A stretch of 56,383 bases of DNA from Lentimicrobiaceae bacterium (GTDB lineage: Bacteria; Bacteroidota; Bacteroidia; Bacteroidales; F082): NCBI GenBank assembly GCA_015061295.1, contig SUWU01000014.1, forward strand, positions 1-56,383, in the 5' to 3' direction. Of this stretch, positions 53,321 through 56,383 are shown in pieces. Below the pieces are notes generated by a model, which was not told the origin of the DNA, ran no database searches, and worked only from the letters and a program-made list of their open reading frames with translations. Made by a program: the position numbers and the translations under genes. Numbering within the stretch: the first letter of the stretch is position 1; each line of letters opens with the position of its first letter.

Positions 53321-53366
53321 TAAAAAAAGTAAAAGTACTTTAAATTCATAACAGTACTTTTACTTT
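53321..53366 (-). terminator. Intrinsic terminator of the surface lipoprotein gene
   Basis: Perfect 14-bp stem AAAGTAAAAGTACT with AGTACTTTTACTTT, 13-nt loop, then seven T on the minus strand. It separates this gene from the apbE operon. Confidence 0.88.
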
Positions 53367-53376
53367 CTATAATTTA

Positions 53377-53841
53377 TCAATTGTTAACGATGTTGTTAAG
53401 ATCGAAATCCATTACAGCTGGTTCCATTGAAGAAACGCCTGAAGGTGCATTGCTCTTAACAGAAGCTCTTGCAACATTGAGTTGCATTCTTTCACATTTA
53501 GCATCAACTACTAATTCACCTTCCCATTCATAATAATCATTTTCTGCCCAGAAATAGTATTCACCATATTTCACTCCGTAGAAGTTTGCACAACCTTCAG
53601 AGCCACATGATGGAATACTTGAATAGTAACTTGAAATATAACGATATTGATCGTAGCTGTCATCATATTTCCATAAGTTTACTTCAACATTTTCATAAAC
53701 ATCGTCGTCTGTCCAGAAAGTAACATCAGCTGTTTCTGTCTTTGGAGTGTCTTTTGGTTCATCGTCATCATCTTTACTACCACATGAAGGCAATACCAAT
53801 ACGAATGCTAATAATGCCATTGCATAAAATAACTTTTTCAT
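53377..53841 (-). CDS. Probable surface-exposed lipoprotein of unknown function
   Basis: A 154-residue protein with lipid Cys 20 followed by GSKDDDDE. An acidic stretch right after the lipid Cys is the lipoprotein surface-export signal described in Bacteroidetes, so it probably faces outward (inference). The body is short and rich in Asp and Tyr (DDVYENVEVNLWKYDDSYDQ, GVKYGEYYFWAENDYYEW), perhaps one beta-sandwich; two internal Cys occur (SCGSEGC). The ATG has a purine stretch TGAGGAGAG 6 nt before it, a Shine-Dalgarno-like site that is rare here. Flanked by its own terminator and a 500-nt gap with a possible distant promoter. Confidence 0.75.
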   Translation of the reverse strand: MKKLFYAMALLAFVLVLPSCGSKDDDDEPKDTPKTETADVTFWTDDDVYENVEVNLWKYDDSYDQYRYISSYYSSIPSCGSEGCANFYGVKYGEYYFWAENDYYEWEGELVVDAKCERMQLNVARASVKSNAPSGVSSMEPAVMDFDLNNIVNN

Positions 53842-54147
53842 AATTTCTCTCCTCAGTTATATACCATCGAGCCTTCGATTTTTTAATAATTAATAAATAA
53901 AATAAATTGTATTCTTAAATCTTCCTTTTTTTAATCATTTATTACCAACTTTACTTAAGATTAAGAGATTGTGAAGAGATGAAAAAGTTACTTCTAAGAG
54001 TATAGAAACTAAATAAAAAAGTTTTGATGTAAATAATTGGTTTTTAACAATTTGAATACGGGGGGGGGTAAAATCAAAATTCCTTCTCACAAATGAGAAA
54101 GAATTTAACCATATATTTACAGCTCCCTGTTTCATGGCACAAAAGTA
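53842..54147 (-). other. Possible long leader or small RNA with G9 run and hairpin
   Basis: No gene I can defend, but several signals in a row on the minus strand. A TACTTTTG promoter box lies at 54140-54147. A hairpin of 11 bp with a TTTG loop (54079-54104) is complete only as minus-strand RNA because of a G-U pair. A run of nine C (plus-strand G9 at 54060-54068) is odd in such AT-rich DNA. A small hairpin ATCGA/TCGAT (about 53866-53880) lies near the lipoprotein start. A 66-residue frame begins just after the box but resembles nothing known. It may be the 5' leader of the lipoprotein gene or a small RNA. Confidence 0.35.
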
Positions 54148-54227
54148 CAAAAAAAATTAATTATTCAAACATAATTGTTAAAAAAAATTAAGGAATGTAA
54201 AAAATCTTAAAAACAAATAATAAAAAA

Positions 54228-54376
54228 AGAGACGCGTTAAAATAAAAAAGAGACGCATTAATGTGACGTCTCTTCTTATTGTCTAATTACGACGTATCTA
54301 TTACATCGTGTTTATTTTATTTGGTGTAATCGACGCGTCTCTACTTGGTGTCTTGGTGACTTGGTGACTTGGCGTC
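54228..54376. repeat. Palindromes of the GAGACG family plus 8-bp tract (copy 3)
   Basis: A half copy at 54228-54240, a palindrome at 54249-54273 with 7-bp arms AGAGACG/CGTCTCT, and an inverted pair with a right arm at 54324-54344 (read backwards GTAGAGACGCGTCGATTAC) and a weaker left arm at 54289-54307. Four 8-bp units TTGGTGTC/TTGGTGAC follow at 54345-54376 and encode the end of the 73-residue protein. Confidence 0.75.
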
Positions 54377-54562
54377 TTTATTTCTCTTACAACTCCCATC
54401 GCCTTTGCCGCCGCATACGCATTTGGCATCTGGGTCTAAAGAATGAGCGCACTTACGCTCAAATTGTCCGTCTTTTTTCACAAACATCTTTATCCCTATG
54501 GCAACGAAAACAATCACCATAATAACGAGAGCTGGAATCAAGATAAGGAAGAATGTGTTCAT
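54341..54562 (-). CDS. Small Cys-containing membrane protein downstream of tyrS
   Basis: A 73-residue protein with one N-terminal membrane helix (FLILIPALVIMVIVFVAIGIK) and a short soluble part with four cysteines (KCAHS, KCVCGGKGDGSCK). The spacing suggests a small metal or disulfide site; function is unknown. It starts 2 nt after the tyrS stop, so it is co-transcribed. The last 11 residues (DAKSPSHQDTK) are encoded by the 8-bp tandem tract, and the TAG stop lies in the palindrome arm, so the natural end may have been replaced. Confidence 0.7.
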   Translation of the reverse strand: MNTFFLILIPALVIMVIVFVAIGIKMFVKKDGQFERKCAHSLDPDAKCVCGGKGDGSCKRNKDAKSPSHQDTK

Positions 54563-54564
54563 GA

Positions 54565-55860
54565 TTATTCTGCTATGATGAGATAATAATTTTTCTTACC
54601 TTTCTGAACGAGAATGTATTTGTCGTTGAGTAAGTCTTCTTTACCGATGACTTTAGCGTCTGTCACTTTCTCTTTATTGATAGCGACGCCATTACCTTGC
54701 AACATCTTACGAGCTTCACCTTTTGAAGGGAAGACATTAGTCTGTGTCAGAAAGTCGATTATCGGCATACCTTCTTCTACAGCGGCTTTCGTGATGTTCG
54801 CTTGTGGAACGCCTTCAAAGATGCTCAACAATGTTGCTTCATCGAATTTATGGAGAGCTTCCGATGTTCCTTTACCGAATAAAATCTGTGTCGCTTCCTC
54901 TGCCATCTCCAAGTCTTCTTTCGAGTGAACAATGATGGTAAGCTCACGAGCGAGAGTACGTTGCAACTCACGGAGATGAGGTTCTGCAGCATGACGTTCG
55001 ATGAGAGCGTCTATTTCTTCTTTGCTTAACAAAGTAAATATCTTGATATATTTAGCAGCGTCGTCGTCGGAGCAGTTCATCCAGAATTGATAGAAAGCAT
55101 AAGGCGATGTCTTGGCAGGATCTAACCAGATGTTACCTTTCTCAGTCTTACCGAATTTACCGCCGTCGGCTTTAGTGATGAGAGGACATGTGAGAGCGTA
55201 TGCTGTTTCTTCAGCGCCGAGCTTACGACGTATCAACTCAGTACCTGTGGTGATGTTACCCCATTGGTCGGAGCCGCCGAGCTGGAGCTTACAGTTTTTA
55301 TTTTGATATAGATATAAGAAGTCGTAGCCTTGAACCAACTGATAGCTAAACTCTGTGAACGACATACCTTCGCCTTCGCCGCTGAAGCGTTTCTTGACGC
55401 TATCTTTAGCCATCATATAATTAACGGTGATATGTTTTCCGATGTCGCGGATGAAGTTAAGGAAAGAATAGTTCTTCATCCAGTCATAGTTATTGACGAG
55501 TTCTGCCTTGTTAGGAGCGTCGCTGTCGAAGTCTAAGAACTTAGCGAGTTGTTTCTTGATACAAGCTTGGTTATGGTTGAGAGTCTCGTCATTTAACAAG
55601 TTGCGTTCTGCTGATTTTCCTGAGGGGTCACCTATCATACCTGTAGCGCCTCCGAGAAGAGCGAGAGGTTTATGACCTGCATGTTGAAGATGACGGAGCA
55701 TCATGATACCACAAAGGTGTCCTATATGGAGAGAGTCGGCAGTAGGGTCGATACCGAGATAACCTACTGTCATTTCTTTTCTCAGTTGTTCTTCAGTGCC
55801 TGGTGTCATGCTGTGAAGCATACCACGCCAACGTAATTCTTCTACGAAATCTTTATTCAT
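54565..55860 (-). CDS. tyrS: Tyrosyl-tRNA synthetase
   Basis: Charges tRNA-Tyr. The 431-residue protein has the HIGH motif in SLHIGHL, the tyrosine pocket [12 protein letters not shown] and GGSDQWGN, the KMSKS-type KFGKTEKGN and a C-terminal S4 RNA-binding domain ([19 protein letters not shown]). Promoter box TATCTTTG at 55892-55899, 31 nt upstream. The small membrane protein gene follows 2 nt after the stop. Confidence 0.97.
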   Translation of the reverse strand: MNKDFVEELRWRGMLHSMTPGTEEQLRKEMTVGYLGIDPTADSLHIGHLCGIMMLRHLQHAGHKPLALLGGATGMIGDPSGKSAERNLLNDETLNHNQACIKKQLAKFLDFDSDAPNKAELVNNYDWMKNYSFLNFIRDIGKHITVNYMMAKDSVKKRFSGEGEGMSFTEFSYQLVQGYDFLYLYQNKNCKLQLGGSDQWGNITTGTELIRRKLGAEETAYALTCPLITKADGGKFGKTEKGNIWLDPAKTSPYAFYQFWMNCSDDDAAKYIKIFTLLSKEEIDALIERHAAEPHLRELQRTLARELTIIVHSKEDLEMAEEATQILFGKGTSEALHKFDEATLLSIFEGVPQANITKAAVEEGMPIIDFLTQTNVFPSKGEARKMLQGNGVAINKEKVTDAKVIGKEDLLNDKYILVQKGKKNYYLIIAE

Positions 55861-55891
55861 CGATGTAAAATTTTAATTCTAATTAGAAATG

Positions 55892-55936
55892 CAAAGATAA
55901 GAAAATGGCAAAAGACAAAAGACAAAAGACAAAAGA
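55892..55936 (-). promoter_or_regulatory. tyrS promoter box beside a 7-bp tract
   Basis: TATCTTTG on the minus strand at 55892-55899. Four perfect 7-bp units (CAAAAGA on the plus strand) at 55909-55936 lie directly upstream, where the -33 region would be. Confidence 0.6.
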
Positions 55937-55995
55937 TTTTTTTAAGCCTACAAAAACCTTATTCCCTACAACACTTCGACAGAATTAATAATGAA

Positions 55996-56023
55996 AGAGA
56001 CGCATCAATATTGATACGTCTCT
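55996..56023. repeat. 28-bp near-perfect GAGACG palindrome (copy 4)
   Basis: Arms AGAGACGCATCAAT and ATTGATACGTCTCT, 13 of 14 pairs. It lies between tyrS and the sdhB/frdB gene; degenerate TTGTC/TTGAC units follow to 56077. It could serve as a terminator for the minus-strand gene to its right. Confidence 0.8.
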
Positions 56024-56078
56024 ACATGTTTATCGGTGGACAATGTCTGTTGACTATTACCCGTTGTCTGTTGACCTT

Positions 56079-56383
56079 TTACTTCTTCAAAGGTTCAGCG
56101 ATCTTAGCTGCCAAGAATTGTCTGTTCATTCTTGCGATGTTGGTTACAGAGATGCCTTTTGGACATTCTGCCATACAAGCGTAAGTGTTTGAACAGTTAC
56201 CGAATCCGAGTTCGTCCATTCTTGCCACCATCTTCTGTACTCTTTCGTAAGTCTCGACCTGACCTTGTGGTAACAAAGCGAGTTGTGAGAACTTAGCTGA
56301 TACGAAGAGCATAGCGCTACCGTTTTTACATGTTGCCACGCAAGCGCCGCAGCCTATACATGAAGCAGCGTCCATAGAGAGGT
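56079..56383 (-). CDS. Succinate dehydrogenase / fumarate reductase iron-sulfur subunit, C-terminal part
   Basis: Carries electrons between the flavoprotein and the membrane subunit of complex II or fumarate reductase. Only the last 100 residues are in the window; the gene continues past the right edge. The 4Fe-4S motif [11 protein letters not shown] and the next cluster pattern [15 protein letters not shown] are visible, as in the B-type enzymes of Bacteroidetes with a long FeS C-terminus. In anaerobic relatives the complex mainly reduces fumarate to succinate (inference from the fermentative gene set). sdhA/C should lie just beyond the edge. Confidence 0.93.
   Translation of the reverse strand, partial: LSMDAASCIGCGACVATCKNGSAMLFVSAKFSQLALLPQGQVETYERVQKMVARMDELGFGNCSNTYACMAECPKGISVTNIARMNRQFLAAKIAEPLKK

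Noticed and set aside
53935..54135. 66- to 71-residue frame after the 54140 promoter box
   Set aside because: No family resemblance, translates through the nine-base run, and fits a leader or small RNA equally well; kept as a low-confidence region, not a gene.

Overview
The window is AT-rich chromosomal DNA from an anaerobic member of the Bacteroidetes, most likely order Bacteroidales. The evidence is the type IX secretion / gliding genes (sprA, the T9SS plug gene, gldD, gldE), a cargo protein with a C-terminal T9SS sorting domain, LytS/LytTR-type regulators, and repeated promoter boxes of the form TAnnTTTG (the -7 element of the Bacteroidetes primary sigma factor). Start codons almost never have a Shine-Dalgarno sequence. 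A pyruvate:ferredoxin oxidoreductase, a PPi-type phosphofructokinase and a succinate dehydrogenase/fumarate reductase iron-sulfur subunit suggest fermentation ending in succinate. I cannot assign family or genus from the sequence alone.

Layout. 1-5.4 kb: start of nifJ (cut by the window edge), a Cys/His-rich repeat lipoprotein, a sialidase lipoprotein, an FtsB/DivIC-like protein and a LytS/LytTR two-component pair. 5.5-11.4 kb: a secreted transglutaminase-like protein, a lipocalin-like protein, a membrane LytTR regulator overlapping a TPR protein, and TonB. 11.5-20.1 kb: the block ruvA, sprA, gcvH, vanZ-like on the minus strand. 20.3-25.6 kb: PPi-phosphofructokinase, tRNA-Thr, a lipoprotein, a polyprenyl synthase, an orphan response regulator and CorA. 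25.8-35.6 kb: gldD-gldE-ssb facing HU, a 30-residue basic protein, RNase G, trpS, hflX, tatD, ansA and tRNA-Ser. 35.6-38.6 kb: an ExbB/ExbD energizer operon and a four-helix-bundle protein. 38.7-50.3 kb: a T9SS cargo, a GH92 mannosidase, a TonB-dependent receptor, priA and the T9SS plug. 50.5-56.4 kb: an ApbE cluster with two unknown exported proteins, small lipoproteins, tyrS, and the end of an sdhB/frdB gene.

How the genes fit together. SprA (outer-membrane translocon), its plug, GldD/GldE and the sorted cargo are parts of one secretion route. ExbB/ExbD and TonB can energize the TonB-dependent receptor. The sialidase and the GH92 mannosidase act on glycoprotein glycans. There is no SusC/SusD pair, CRISPR array, prophage or insertion sequence.

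The most unusual thing here is the spacer DNA. Most longer intergenic gaps carry degenerate short tandem repeats with periods of 6, 7 or 8 bp (cores GTCA, ATTGTNN/AATGNAC and TTGTTGAC/TTGTTGTC). Several are joined to palindromes with a GTAGAGACGCGTC arm. The repeats also run into genes: they form most of the GldD signal peptide, extend the N-terminus of the T9SS plug, supply the stop codons or last residues of the sialidase, FtsB-like, GldD, ApbE and a 73-residue protein, and sit in frame inside priA. A 390-bp hexamer tract fills the whole gap between trpS and hflX.
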